The position numbers and the translations under genes are program-made. 64,000 bases of DNA from PUPG01 sp964463915 (GTDB lineage: Bacteria; Bacteroidota; Bacteroidia; Bacteroidales; UBA7960): positions 11,604 through 75,603 of the forward strand of contig CAYXEH010000007.1 in assembly GCA_964463915.1 (NCBI GenBank). Direction: 5' to 3'. Below are positions 1 through 8,563 of this stretch, piece by piece. The notes below the pieces were generated by a model, which ran no database searches, had not been told where the DNA came from, and worked only from the letters and a program-made list of their open reading frames with translations. Within the stretch, counting starts at the first letter, position 1, and every line of letters starts with the position of its first letter.

Positions 1-219
1 CTGCAAAAAACTTTTCTGAATGGCATTTATGGCAGCAAACAATAAGATAAGCCAAAAAAGGGCATTCCAGGTCCGGAGATCTGCCAGTCCGTCAAATGCC
101 AGGTAAGCCACAAATACGGTTGAAACGAGATATAACACTACTCCGCCAATGGTGGCTCGCTGCCGCCACTCCAGGATCAGATCTTTTTGAATAAACGCCT
201 TTACCTCGAAGAATTGCAT
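1..219 (-). CDS. ccmB: CcmB, heme exporter membrane subunit (partial, 5' end only)
   Basis: The window starts inside this gene, so only the first 73 codons are present, read leftward from the ATG at 219. The peptide begins MQFFEVKAFIQKDLILEWRQ and then shows one membrane segment, a short loop and a second hydrophobic stretch with the ALFWLILLFAAINAI pattern that I associate with CcmB. CcmB is the membrane subunit of the CcmAB ABC transporter used in c-type cytochrome maturation. That role fits the multi-heme NrfHA proteins encoded at 15.5-17.5 kb. The identification rests on a short N-terminal piece, so another ABC-type membrane protein is possible but less likely. Confidence 0.8.
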   Translation of the reverse strand, partial: MQFFEVKAFIQKDLILEWRQRATIGGVVLYLVSTVFVAYLAFDGLADLRTWNALFWLILLFAAINAIQKSFLQ

Positions 220-273
220 GCGCTGATTTGTGGATTACTCAGGCAAAGTTAATCCAAATAAGGAAAGGCCTAC

Positions 274-300
274 AAAAAAAGCCCTCCGTTTGGAGGGCTT
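274..300 (-). terminator. Rho-independent terminator after tRNA-His
   Basis: On the minus strand a 7-bp GC-rich stem (GCCCTCC with GGAGGGC, loop of four) is followed by a run of seven T. It lies just downstream of the tRNA-His 3' end and separates the tRNA from ccmB. Confidence 0.85.
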
Positions 301-304
301 GGAG

Positions 305-379
305 GGTGACTAATGGGATTCGAACCCACGACCCCCAGAACCACAATCTGGTGCTCTAACCGGCTGAGCTATAGTCACC
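305..379 (-). tRNA. tRNA-His (anticodon GTG)
   Basis: The minus strand folds as a cloverleaf. The acceptor stem GTGACTA pairs with TAGTCAC and carries the extra 5' G (G-1) opposite C73, which is diagnostic of histidine tRNA. The anticodon stem CCAGA/TCTGG encloses the loop TTGTGGT with anticodon GTG. The T arm contains GGTTCGAATCC. The 3' CCA is not encoded. Confidence 0.95.
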
Positions 380-394
380 GTTTAATTGCGAGTG

Positions 395-426
395 CAAATA
401 TACATTATTTTTACGACATTTGTCAA
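395..426 (-). promoter_or_regulatory. Promoter of tRNA-His
   Basis: The minus strand reads TTG, 21 bp, TATATTTG, matching the Bacteroidota minus-33/minus-7 pattern. The box ends about 15 bp before the tRNA 5' end and is followed by CACTC, as at tRNA-Leu and rpsL. Confidence 0.7.
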
Positions 427-462
427 CGTATACAGAGAAAATTATTATCCGACACAAAGCCG

Positions 463-1704
463 ATGAAACCACCTCCTAAACCCAGATCTGTGCTGGTGAT
501 TCCATCCTGGTATCCACCCCGGGGAGGGGAATTTTTCCGTGACCATGCCAGGGCCCTGGCAACTTCCGGAATGGAGGTAGCGGTCGTGTCTCTTGACCGG
601 ATCAGCCTGAAACATGATCCATCCATATTATGGAAGGGGAAAAACATATCTTTCGGGTATGACGATGGCATCAGGGAGTACAGCACCCCCTGCCCCATTA
701 TCCCCTTCGTTGAAAAACCCAATGCACGTTTGTGGATCCGGAGGATGAAGCATCTGGGTCTTCAATACATAGAGAAACATGGAAGACCTGAGGTGATTCA
801 GGCACACAGCAGTATCTGGGCCGGTGTGGCCGCCGCTGCAATCAAACAGCATACCGGAATTCCTTACGTGCTTACCGAGCACAGGGGACGATTTGTAAGT
901 CACAACCCCCGGGCCGGTGCACTGTTCAGAGACTGGCACTACCCGCTGATCAGGGAAGCCTTCGCAAATGCCGATAAAATTGTTACAGTGAGTGGCGCCC
1001 TGAATGAAAAGATTACCAATATTTCAGCTGTGGCGAAAGAGGATATCATGACCATTCCCAACCTGACAGACACCAGTTTCTTCCAGGTCAGGCCGGGTAT
1101 TCAACCATCCGGGCCATTCACCTTTTTTTCCCTTGCCCACCTGGTACCGGAAAAGGGAATGCACACACTGATTAACGCAGTAAAAATACTGAAACAAAAC
1201 AACCAGGATATCCGGTTGATCATAGGAGGAGACGGAACCGAACGTGAATCTTTAAAAGGAGCCGTCAACGACGCATCCCTTGATCAGGTTGTCCAGTTTA
1301 CCGGCGGGCTTTCCAGGGACAAAGTAAAGGAATGGTTGCAACAATCCCACGCATTCGTGCTACCCAGCCACTTCGAAGCATTCGGGGTGGTATTAATTGA
1401 AGCAATGGCGTGCGGTCTTCCAGTGGTTGCCACCCGCTCTGGCGGACCGGAATACATTGTTAATGACAAAACAGGCATCCTTGTTAATCCGAACGATGCC
1501 GCTGCCCTGGCAACAGCCATGAGAAGAGTGATTGAAGAGATTGGGAATTACGATCAGGCACAGATCAGCCAATATGCCACCGAAAAGTTCAGCCCCGGAG
1601 TCGTGGCAGCTCAGTATGCGGCACTCTATGAACAGGTAGTGGAAAACAATAACACATCTCTGCAAAACCGGCCGGATACAACCTCCGGCTCCGCATCAGA
1701 CTAA
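463..1704 (+). CDS. Glycosyltransferase family 4 (GT-B fold)
   Basis: This 413-residue protein is a cytoplasmic retaining glycosyltransferase of the GT4/Glycos_transf_1 type. Residues 8-30 carry the N-terminal PSWYPPRGGEFFRDHA pattern, where the loop binds the acceptor. The C-terminal half has a G-G-D-G-T turn near 255 and the EX7E motif at E305/E313 (EAFGVVLIE) that contacts the nucleotide sugar. The ATG at 463 was chosen because the longer frame upstream runs into tRNA-His. The next gene starts 23 bp after the stop and is probably cotranscribed. The pairing with an asparagine-synthase-like gene suggests surface polysaccharide or glycoconjugate synthesis. Donor and acceptor sugars cannot be read from sequence. 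Confidence 0.88.
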   Translation: MKPPPKPRSVLVIPSWYPPRGGEFFRDHARALATSGMEVAVVSLDRISLKHDPSILWKGKNISFGYDDGIREYSTPCPIIPFVEKPNARLWIRRMKHLGLQYIEKHGRPEVIQAHSSIWAGVAAAAIKQHTGIPYVLTEHRGRFVSHNPRAGALFRDWHYPLIREAFANADKIVTVSGALNEKITNISAVAKEDIMTIPNLTDTSFFQVRPGIQPSGPFTFFSLAHLVPEKGMHTLINAVKILKQNNQDIRLIIGGDGTERESLKGAVNDASLDQVVQFTGGLSRDKVKEWLQQSHAFVLPSHFEAFGVVLIEAMACGLPVVATRSGGPEYIVNDKTGILVNPNDAAALATAMRRVIEEIGNYDQAQISQYATEKFSPGVVAAQYAALYEQVVENNNTSLQNRPDTTSGSASD

Positions 1705-1727
1705 ACACCGCATCTAAACCGCCATTT

Positions 1728-3359
1728 ATGGTTCAGCCCATTTTGACATACAACGATGGATTTCAATGGATAAAGGCCGGCAGGGTTTCCTTTAAGGGGT
1801 ATTTTTTTGATCCCGGAGGCAGATTCATGACGGGAGCGTCCGCGGCCAGGGCATTTGAAAATGTGGAATCCATGGAGCAACTCTCGGGGTTCCTGAAACA
1901 CATTGACGGGGCCTACTCTGTGATCATCCGGACGGCATCCGGGCTACTCGCCGGTGTGGATCCCATGCGGATGTTTCCCCTTTTTTATAGGTTGGTTGGC
2001 CAGCAGTGGCATCTATCTGATTCGGCGGAAGCACTATTGGGAAGCGTAAGACCTTCTGAACTACAGGGGAAAGTCCTTCCCGAGTTCTTATCGGCGGGGT
2101 TCGTCATGGGCAAAGATACCCTGGTGCCCGGCATTCAAAAAACCAATGCCGCGGAGGTACTCCTGTTCAACGATGCTGAAGAACCATTACATCATACCTA
2201 TTCCTATTTTCTCCCGGAACATTTCTTTGACAGTTCAGCTCCTGTCCTGAAAGAGGAACTGCATCATTTACTTCAGGGCTTATCCCGCCGCATCATTGAA
2301 TCACTTCAGGGGCGCACGGCCATTGTACCGCTCAGCGGAGGATATGACTCCAGGCTGATCGCCTGTATGCTTAAAATGCAGGGATATGAGAGAGTCGTCT
2401 GCATGACCTATGGCAGACCAAACAAAGAATCCAGGATCAGCCGGCGCGTGGCAGAACAACTGGGATACCGGTGGGAGTTCGTGGATTACACCGACATCCC
2501 CGCAAAGGGGCTGACAGATGATCCCGTATTCCTGGCCTGGGCAGGTTATTCAGGCAACCTTTCATCCATGCCCTACCTGCAGGATTATTTTGCGGTCAAA
2601 ACCCTGAAAGAAAACAACCTGATCCCTGAAGACAGCGTTTTTTTGCCCGGTCACACGGGAGACTATCTTGCAGGGAGCTATACCGAAAAAACAATCCGTA
2701 TCAGACGGCATAAAACGCAAAGAACCCAAAGACTGCTCAATGGATACTTCCGGTTCTTCCCCCTGCAGAAGAAGCAGAAAGAAATGATTCTCGGAAGACT
2801 AAGAGAATGGTTTGAGGACTATCAACCCCCGGCCGGGGCAATTGATGAACACTATGATGTTTTGACCGAAGACTGGGATCTGAAGGAAAAATTTTCCTCC
2901 TTTGTATTCAACTCTGCGGGGGTATTCCCATTTTTCGGATACGAATTCCGCTTGCCACTGTGGGACAAGCAATTCCGCGAGTTTTTCAGAAAGGTTCCGT
3001 TTTCACTCCGCTCCCACAAAAAATTATATAATGAAGTGCTGGAAGAAAGATATTTCATCCCCATGAAGGTGCATTATCACAGGGAGGAGATCAGTGAAAC
3101 TCCAAATCGCCTTAGGATACAACGAATCAAAGACATTTTGCGACCACTGGTGCCAGGAGGGGTCAGGCACAAACGCATGGCTGAACGCGATTACCTGTGT
3201 TACGAACGTTTTACTTTGCCCATGAGGAAGTCACTGGAGCAAAAAGGAAGGCACTTGCCGGGTCAACTGAACAGTTTCAACGCCATCATTACCCATTGGT
3301 ATGCAGATCGCACGCAAGAGATGGTCAGTCGCCAACCTGCCCCTGGAAGTCCTGAATGA
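1728..3359 (+). CDS. Asparagine-synthase-like protein lacking the catalytic N-terminal Cys
   Basis: The 543-residue protein has an Ntn-type glutaminase-like N-terminal half and a C-terminal ATP-pyrophosphatase domain with the PP-loop SGGYDS at 203-208, where true AsnB has SGGLDSS. The start is Met-Val-Gln, not Met-Cys-Gly. The Cys2 nucleophile that releases ammonia from glutamine is therefore absent, and glutamine hydrolysis is unlikely. Such AsnB-like proteins are often found in polysaccharide clusters, where they may amidate or otherwise adenylate a carboxylate; that role is inferred. It follows the GT4 gene by 23 bp. Its last 35 bases overlap the convergent thioredoxin gene. Confidence 0.8.
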   Translation: MVQPILTYNDGFQWIKAGRVSFKGYFFDPGGRFMTGASAARAFENVESMEQLSGFLKHIDGAYSVIIRTASGLLAGVDPMRMFPLFYRLVGQQWHLSDSAEALLGSVRPSELQGKVLPEFLSAGFVMGKDTLVPGIQKTNAAEVLLFNDAEEPLHHTYSYFLPEHFFDSSAPVLKEELHHLLQGLSRRIIESLQGRTAIVPLSGGYDSRLIACMLKMQGYERVVCMTYGRPNKESRISRRVAEQLGYRWEFVDYTDIPAKGLTDDPVFLAWAGYSGNLSSMPYLQDYFAVKTLKENNLIPEDSVFLPGHTGDYLAGSYTEKTIRIRRHKTQRTQRLLNGYFRFFPLQKKQKEMILGRLREWFEDYQPPAGAIDEHYDVLTEDWDLKEKFSSFVFNSAGVFPFFGYEFRLPLWDKQFREFFRKVPFSLRSHKKLYNEVLEERYFIPMKVHYHREEISETPNRLRIQRIKDILRPLVPGGVRHKRMAERDYLCYERFTLPMRKSLEQKGRHLPGQLNSFNAIITHWYADRTQEMVSRQPAPGSPE

Positions 3360-3885
3360 ACGTTTCCAGGTCATTGGTTTCTTTATACACCCCCTCGTTG
3401 AAAAAATACAATACCGCCTCCATGCTGGCCGGAGGCCGGAATCCCGGAATTGCAGTAAGGAGTTCAACGTTTTCGTCAAAAAAAACAATGGAAGGATAGC
3501 TCATACGTCCCTGCAAAAGGGCAATGGCAAAATCATGGGTCGGACGACGATCTTCAAGGTTATTGTTTTCATAAACTGTGCCCCGGAACTCAATGGATCC
3601 CTCCTGTTCAGCATTCAGTTTCACGGGGTAAAAATTGTCGTTCAGGTAGGAAGCAATAACGGGATGTGAAAAAGTTTCATTATCCATTTGACGGCAAAAT
3701 CCACACCAGTCGGTATAAACCTCCACAAATATCATACGGGGCTCCGATTCGGCATTCTCCACCGCTTCTTCCATACTCATCCAGTTAACCTCTCCATCCT
3801 GCGGACCTGAAGCACCGAAAACCCGGCCAAGAAGGACAATAAGCATAAAGGCAAAAGAAATATTTTTTAGTAATTGCATAGCCAT
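3325..3885 (-). CDS. Secreted thioredoxin-fold protein
   Basis: The 186-residue product has an N-terminal signal peptide (hydrophobic residues about 9-24) and a thioredoxin fold with the redox motif WCGFC at residues 60-64. A conserved cis-proline context (SYPSIVFF) follows near residue 131. It is probably a periplasmic thiol-disulfide reductase or reductant-delivery protein related to the DsbD C-terminal domain. The start may be either of two closely spaced Met codons (residues 1 or 3). A minus-7 box lies 23 bp upstream. The 3' end overlaps the asparagine-synthase-like gene tail to tail by 35 bp. Confidence 0.82.
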   Translation of the reverse strand: MAMQLLKNISFAFMLIVLLGRVFGASGPQDGEVNWMSMEEAVENAESEPRMIFVEVYTDWCGFCRQMDNETFSHPVIASYLNDNFYPVKLNAEQEGSIEFRGTVYENNNLEDRRPTHDFAIALLQGRMSYPSIVFFDENVELLTAIPGFRPPASMEAVLYFFNEGVYKETNDLETFIQDFQGQVGD

Positions 3886-3907
3886 CAGCGTTTAAATTTA
3901 TGTAGTG

Positions 3908-3915
3908 CAAAGATA
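3908..3915 (-). promoter_or_regulatory. Minus-7 box upstream of the thioredoxin gene
   Basis: The minus strand reads TATCTTTG followed by CACTA, a match to TAnnTTTG. I see no TTG at the expected upstream distance. Confidence 0.5.
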
Positions 3916-3993
3916 CGCTAGTTTGGTCATTACCCGAATAACTCAACAAGGGGAAATCCGGATTGTTTGCTAAATTTGCCCATCTTTACCGCT

Positions 3994-5223
3994 GTGCTAT
4001 TTAACAAACCTACGATATCAACAGATATTTCCCCCGGAAGACTCACCTGGCGACGATTCCGTCGGATCCCCACGGCAATGGCAGGCCTTGGCTGGATTGT
4101 TATAGCCGCAGTGCTTGCCATAACAGGCTATCTGTTTATTCCGGACAACAGCCCCCATGCCAATCACCAGCAACTGGAAATGGCTGCCCATAAACCCGGC
4201 ACCCGGCAGCAAATTCTCCATGTGGCGAAAAATGAAGCATACACTCCCCCTTCTTTTCTGGAAAAACTATTGCATGGCAAACCCAAACCCTGCACGACCA
4301 TTCCCATACAGGCCTATTGGTTTGCAGAGGACACCCTGTATTATGAGACTTACCCGGGACAGCCAGGCTATCCGGGCATGGAGGGGTATTATCTGATCCC
4401 GGATGTTTTGCATCACCTGGATGCCGGGATTCCGGTTCAGCAGCTTACAGATGATACGCTCTCTTTCCAGGATGCCTGGGGAAATACGCATCGCAGAAGC
4501 ATTCAACAAATGCAGGAAGAGATTGCGGACAGACAAATACGTACACAACATTTCTGGCTGGGGACCGATCGTTTTGGACGGGATCTCCTGAGCCAGCTGG
4601 TGATTGGTACCAGGGTATCATTGTCTGTGGGTTTTATTGCAGTATTTATTTCTTTGCTTATCGGGATGAGCCTTGGAAGCCTTGCCGGTTATTTCAGAGG
4701 AAGGACAGACCAGCTGATTGTCTGGCTGATCAATGTGGTGTGGTCAGTTCCTACATTGTTACTGGCCATCGCGATCACCTTTGCATTGGGCAAAGGTTTC
4801 TGGCAGGTTTTTGTGGCTGTGGGGCTGACTATGTGGGTAGAAGTGGCCAGGGTGGTGCGCGGCCAGGTGATCAGCACGAGGGAAAAGGAGTTTGTTGAAT
4901 CGGCCCGTGCACTGGGTCTTGGTAGCTTGCGCATCATTCGCCGCCACATCATGCCAGTTATCATGGGTCCTGTAATTGTAATCTCCGCAGCAAATTTTGC
5001 CTCTGCCATTCTTATTGAAGCAGGCCTGAGTTTTCTCGGCATTGGTGTCCAGCCTCCGGTGCCTTCCTGGGGCACCATGATCAGGGAACATTACGGATAC
5101 ATCATTTTGGATAAAGGCTATCTTGCCTTTCTGCCCGGGCTGGCCATCATGCTGATGGTACTTTCATTCATGTTGCTCGGGAACGGACTCCGTGAAGCAC
5201 TCGACAGGGGCGCAAGGGACTGA
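3994..5223 (+). CDS. Oligopeptide/dipeptide ABC transporter permease, OppC/DppC type
   Basis: The protein contains the OppC N-terminal pattern (SPGRLTWRRFRR followed by a first membrane helix), a long extracytoplasmic insertion at about residues 60-180, and a C-terminal BPD_transp_1 permease domain. The EAA loop reads ESARALGLGSLRIIRRHIMP. The start is uncertain. A TTG at 3967 gives nine more residues but overlaps a TAAATTTG box at 3971-3978, so the GTG at 3994 is preferred. No OppB, ATPase or binding protein lies nearby, so this permease is an orphan here. The long periplasmic insertion is larger than in E. coli OppC. Confidence 0.85.
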   Translation: MLFNKPTISTDISPGRLTWRRFRRIPTAMAGLGWIVIAAVLAITGYLFIPDNSPHANHQQLEMAAHKPGTRQQILHVAKNEAYTPPSFLEKLLHGKPKPCTTIPIQAYWFAEDTLYYETYPGQPGYPGMEGYYLIPDVLHHLDAGIPVQQLTDDTLSFQDAWGNTHRRSIQQMQEEIADRQIRTQHFWLGTDRFGRDLLSQLVIGTRVSLSVGFIAVFISLLIGMSLGSLAGYFRGRTDQLIVWLINVVWSVPTLLLAIAITFALGKGFWQVFVAVGLTMWVEVARVVRGQVISTREKEFVESARALGLGSLRIIRRHIMPVIMGPVIVISAANFASAILIEAGLSFLGIGVQPPVPSWGTMIREHYGYIILDKGYLAFLPGLAIMLMVLSFMLLGNGLREALDRGARD

Positions 5224-5234
5224 CAGAAATCACC

Positions 5235-5879
5235 TCACCTTTCTTTATCTCCCAGCATAGGCACAAACCTGAAATAGCCAAATTCTTGTTTTTCAAGTTC
5301 GTCATGACCATGTTTCACCACCCTGGTCATGACCTGCGTATCCCTTTCCCCGAGAGGGATCACCATCACTCCACCGATTTTCAGCTGATCCAGCAACTTC
5401 CGTGGAAGCTGGGGTGCCCCTGCAGTTACCAGAATGCGATCAAAAGGAGCAAAAGCCGGCAGGCCTTCATACCCATCTCCATAGAAGAGTTTTATGGAAT
5501 ATTTCATCTCATTCAGCAACTGCTTTGTTTTTCGGTACAAAGAACGGTGACGTTCAATGGTAAACACGCGGGCTCCCATTTCAGCCAGCACACAGGCCTG
5601 ATACCCACTACCGGTCCCGACCTCCAGCACTTTGTTTCCCTTTTCAACCTGAAGCAATTCAGTCTGAAAAGCCACCGTATAAGGCTGACTGATGGTTTGT
5701 CCGGATCCGATCGGGAAGGCTTTATCCTGGTAGGCAATCTCTAAAAAAGAGGAGTCAAGGAAGAAATGCCTGGGAACAGCCTGCAACGCGTTGAGGACCT
5801 CCTCATTTCTGATTCCTTTCGCACGCACCCCCTCTACAAGCTTTTTACGCAACCCCTTATGCCGGTATGAATCATTCAT
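5235..5879 (-). CDS. pcm: Protein-L-isoaspartate O-methyltransferase
   Basis: The 214-residue protein methylates isoaspartyl residues in damaged proteins with S-adenosylmethionine, which starts their repair to aspartate. It shows the family N-terminal HFF region (VPRHFFLDSS), the SGQTISQPY motif near residues 58-67, and the SAM-binding motif VLEVGTGSGYQA. Length matches the bacterial enzyme. It is convergent with the OppC gene, 11 bp apart. I see no clear minus-7 box upstream, and the 5' end is close to the divergent oxidoreductase promoter. Confidence 0.93.
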   Translation of the reverse strand: MNDSYRHKGLRKKLVEGVRAKGIRNEEVLNALQAVPRHFFLDSSFLEIAYQDKAFPIGSGQTISQPYTVAFQTELLQVEKGNKVLEVGTGSGYQACVLAEMGARVFTIERHRSLYRKTKQLLNEMKYSIKLFYGDGYEGLPAFAPFDRILVTAGAPQLPRKLLDQLKIGGVMVIPLGERDTQVMTRVVKHGHDELEKQEFGYFRFVPMLGDKER

Positions 5880-5927
5880 TCTGCTATATTGCCTTGATGG
5901 TTTATTGTCGGTGGACGAAATTAAGCA

Positions 5928-5957
5928 TTTCGCAGACCATAAAAAACTTTACTTTTG
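5928..5957 (+). promoter_or_regulatory. Candidate promoter of the Gfo/Idh/MocA gene
   Basis: TACTTTTG at 5950-5957 matches the minus-7 consensus. A TTTC lies 19 bp upstream in the minus-33 position, an imperfect match to TTTG. The start codon is 40 bp downstream. Confidence 0.5.
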
Positions 5958-5997
5958 TGGCAACAGCATCCATTTTAAATAATTAACTGCCTTTCAT

Positions 5998-6987
5998 ATG
6001 GTTAAAAGAATAGGTGTACTGGGCGCTGGTCACCTGGGGAGCATCCACATCAAATGCATCCTGGCATCAGAACATCTTGAGCTCGCCGGATTTTATGATC
6101 CGGATGAAGTTACCGCTGAAAATGTAGCCAGGACATTCAGGATACCGAGGTTTCACTCAGAGGATGAACTGATGAGTGCTGCAGATATTATGGACATTGT
6201 TACCCCTACCGTGTCACACTTTGATTGTGCATCCCGGGCCCTTAAACAGGGAAAACATGTGTTCATTGAGAAGCCCCTCACCGCAACCCTTGAAGAAGGC
6301 CGGAAACTGATAGAACTTGCCAGGGAGGCCAGTGTAAAAGTACAGGTGGGCCACGTGGAAAGGTTTAACCCGGCATTCATCGCGGCAGAACCCTACCTGA
6401 AAACCCCTATGTTTATCGAGGCCCATCGGCTGGGCAGGTTTAATCCCCGCGGAACAGATGTACCTGTCGTCCTTGACCTGATGATTCACGACATTGATAT
6501 TATCCTGAATGTTGTCAAAGCCAAAGTAAAGCAAATATCGGCCAGTGGTGCATCGATCGTTTCGGATACCCCGGATATTGCCAGCGCAAGAATTGAATTT
6601 ACCAATGGCTGTGTGGCAAATCTTACTGCCAGCAGGCTTTCAATGAAGAATATGCGAAAAACCAGGTTCTTCCAGCAAGATGGATACATCGCTGTTGACT
6701 TCCTCTCCAAAGAAACCCAGGTCATCAGGTTGAAAGATGTGGTTACCAGTTCTGATCCGATGGCCATGGTTATTGATGTGGGACCTGAAAAAAAACAAAA
6801 GCAGATATGGGTGGAAAAACCGGAGGTCGAACCAATTAATGCCATACAGACAGAGCTTGAAACTTTTCTTTGCGCCATTACGGGCAATACCGACCCACTG
6901 GTAAGCATTCATGATGGATACGCATCCCTGGACCTGGCAAACAGGATCATGGGAAAAATCCAACACAGTGCAAATTACCTGGGCTGA
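5998..6987 (+). CDS. Gfo/Idh/MocA-family NAD(P)-dependent oxidoreductase
   Basis: The 329-residue protein has an N-terminal Rossmann fold with GVLGAGHLGS at about residues 6-15 and the family EKP motif at 91-93, whose lysine is catalytic. A C-terminal substrate domain follows, with GHVERFNPA and DLMIHDIDI. The last two motifs resemble a subgroup that acts on UDP-amino sugars in lipid A or surface sugar pathways (GnnA-like), but no lpx or aminotransferase partner is present, so substrate is unassigned. The ATG at 5998 has a good minus-7 box 40 bp upstream. Confidence 0.87.
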   Translation: MVKRIGVLGAGHLGSIHIKCILASEHLELAGFYDPDEVTAENVARTFRIPRFHSEDELMSAADIMDIVTPTVSHFDCASRALKQGKHVFIEKPLTATLEEGRKLIELAREASVKVQVGHVERFNPAFIAAEPYLKTPMFIEAHRLGRFNPRGTDVPVVLDLMIHDIDIILNVVKAKVKQISASGASIVSDTPDIASARIEFTNGCVANLTASRLSMKNMRKTRFFQQDGYIAVDFLSKETQVIRLKDVVTSSDPMAMVIDVGPEKKQKQIWVEKPEVEPINAIQTELETFLCAITGNTDPLVSIHDGYASLDLANRIMGKIQHSANYLG

Positions 6988-7134
6988 GTTTTTCACTTCC
7001 GCTGTTAATAAATCGACGAAAAAGCAGGCAATATGTGTCACGCCTGCCCGTTATCCTGTTACAGCAAGCCCCCGGGGAAACCTGGTCATTTTTTCTCATC
7101 ATCAGGTAAATTGACAGAACAAATGCAGTAAATA

Positions 7135-8559
7135 ATGGACAAACGCTTACAAAGGCTCCAGCTGGCTAAACATGTGCTTTTCGACTACCTTGCAGCAGTC
7201 CTGGCGTGGTTCTCTTATCTCAGTTATCTGTTCATCAGCAACGGTTACGCTTTAAATCTCCTGACTGAAGAAATGCTGACAGGAAACACCCTGTTGTTCG
7301 GCCTGCTGATCATCCCTTTATTCTGGCTGAGCCTGTATTACCTCAGCGGAGCATACACCTCCATTTTCAGGCAGTCGCGCCTCGGACAATTCGGCCAAAC
7401 CCTGCTGATATCGCTTATCGGAGTGCTTGTCATTTACTTTGTGATACTTTTGAACCAGGAGGCTATCCTGATCAAGGGTCATTATCAATCCTTGCTGATA
7501 TTACTGCTGCTACATATTTTTTTCACCGCCATATTTCGTTTCATCCTGACCACCAATGTCATACGCAAAATCAACAACAGGGAGATCGGGTTCAATACCA
7601 TCATTATTGGCAGTCAGAAAAAAGCAACAGATATCATTCAGGAACTGGAAGCCCGGAAAAAGTCTTCAGGGCAAAGACTGATCGGTTTTGTCAGTGTAAG
7701 TAAACAGGAAAACCACATGGCCGCCGAACACCTCCCGTGGCTGGGCCATATTGACAAGGTAATGGAGATCATCGAACAATATGGGGTGGAAGAAGCCATC
7801 ATTGCACTGGAACCAAAAGAGCATAAAAAGATAAGCCTTATCCTGGCTGACCTTTATTCTACAGACGTAGAAGTCAGGATCATCCCGGAAATGCACGACA
7901 TATTACTCGGCGCGGTCAAAATGACGTCGATATTCGGCACACCATTGATTCAAATTCATCCGGAATTAATGCCGGCGTGGCAACAAACGATCAAGCGCCT
8001 GATGGATGTAGTTATTTCCGCCCTGAGCCTGGTTATTCTTTCTCCCGTTTTCCTGGTCACAGCCATTGGCGTAAAGTTATCTTCCAGGGGTCCGGTATTC
8101 TATAAACATGAACGTATTGGACTGCACGGGAAACCCTTTATGATGCATAAGTTCCGGTCTATGTATGTGGATGCGGAAGTAAACGGGCCCCAGTTATCCT
8201 GCGAAAACGATCCCCGCGTCACCCCTTTCGGTCGCTTTATGCGCAAAGTGCGTCTTGATGAGATCCCCCAGTTCTACAATGTGCTGCGTGGCTACATGTC
8301 ACTTGTCGGACCCAGGCCCGAACGACAGTATTATATTGATCAGATCGTAAAAAAAGCACCCCACTATAAATTGCTGCAGAAGATCAAACCCGGCGTTACC
8401 AGCTGGGGACAAGTGAAATACGGATACGCGGAAAATGTAGACGAAATGATTGAGCGGCTAAAATACGACCTGCTCTATCTGGAGAATATGTCGCTGGCTG
8501 TAGATTTCAAAATTCTGATTTATACTGTGTTGATTATCCTGCAGGGCCGGGGAAAATAA
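7135..8559 (+). CDS. Polyprenyl-phosphate sugar phosphotransferase (WcaJ/WbaP type)
   Basis: The 474-residue membrane protein has four to five N-terminal transmembrane helices (to about residue 145), a central CoA-binding-like Rossmann region, and a C-terminal bacterial sugar-transferase domain. That domain has the membrane re-entrant helix near 285-305 and the motifs KFRSM, RLDEIPQ and LVGPRPE. These enzymes move a hexose-1-phosphate from a nucleotide sugar to undecaprenyl phosphate, starting exopolysaccharide or O-antigen synthesis. The stop is 4 bp from the stop of the convergent DUF4294 gene. It stands alone, without polymerase or flippase genes. Confidence 0.9.
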   Translation: MDKRLQRLQLAKHVLFDYLAAVLAWFSYLSYLFISNGYALNLLTEEMLTGNTLLFGLLIIPLFWLSLYYLSGAYTSIFRQSRLGQFGQTLLISLIGVLVIYFVILLNQEAILIKGHYQSLLILLLLHIFFTAIFRFILTTNVIRKINNREIGFNTIIIGSQKKATDIIQELEARKKSSGQRLIGFVSVSKQENHMAAEHLPWLGHIDKVMEIIEQYGVEEAIIALEPKEHKKISLILADLYSTDVEVRIIPEMHDILLGAVKMTSIFGTPLIQIHPELMPAWQQTIKRLMDVVISALSLVILSPVFLVTAIGVKLSSRGPVFYKHERIGLHGKPFMMHKFRSMYVDAEVNGPQLSCENDPRVTPFGRFMRKVRLDEIPQFYNVLRGYMSLVGPRPERQYYIDQIVKKAPHYKLLQKIKPGVTSWGQVKYGYAENVDEMIERLKYDLLYLENMSLAVDFKILIYTVLIILQGRGK

Positions 8560-8563
8560 GGTG

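Noticed and set aside
313..462. N-terminal extension of the GT4 frame, reading MGFEPTTPRTT onward
   Set aside because: This peptide is the reverse complement of tRNA-His read as protein. The GT4 start is at 463.
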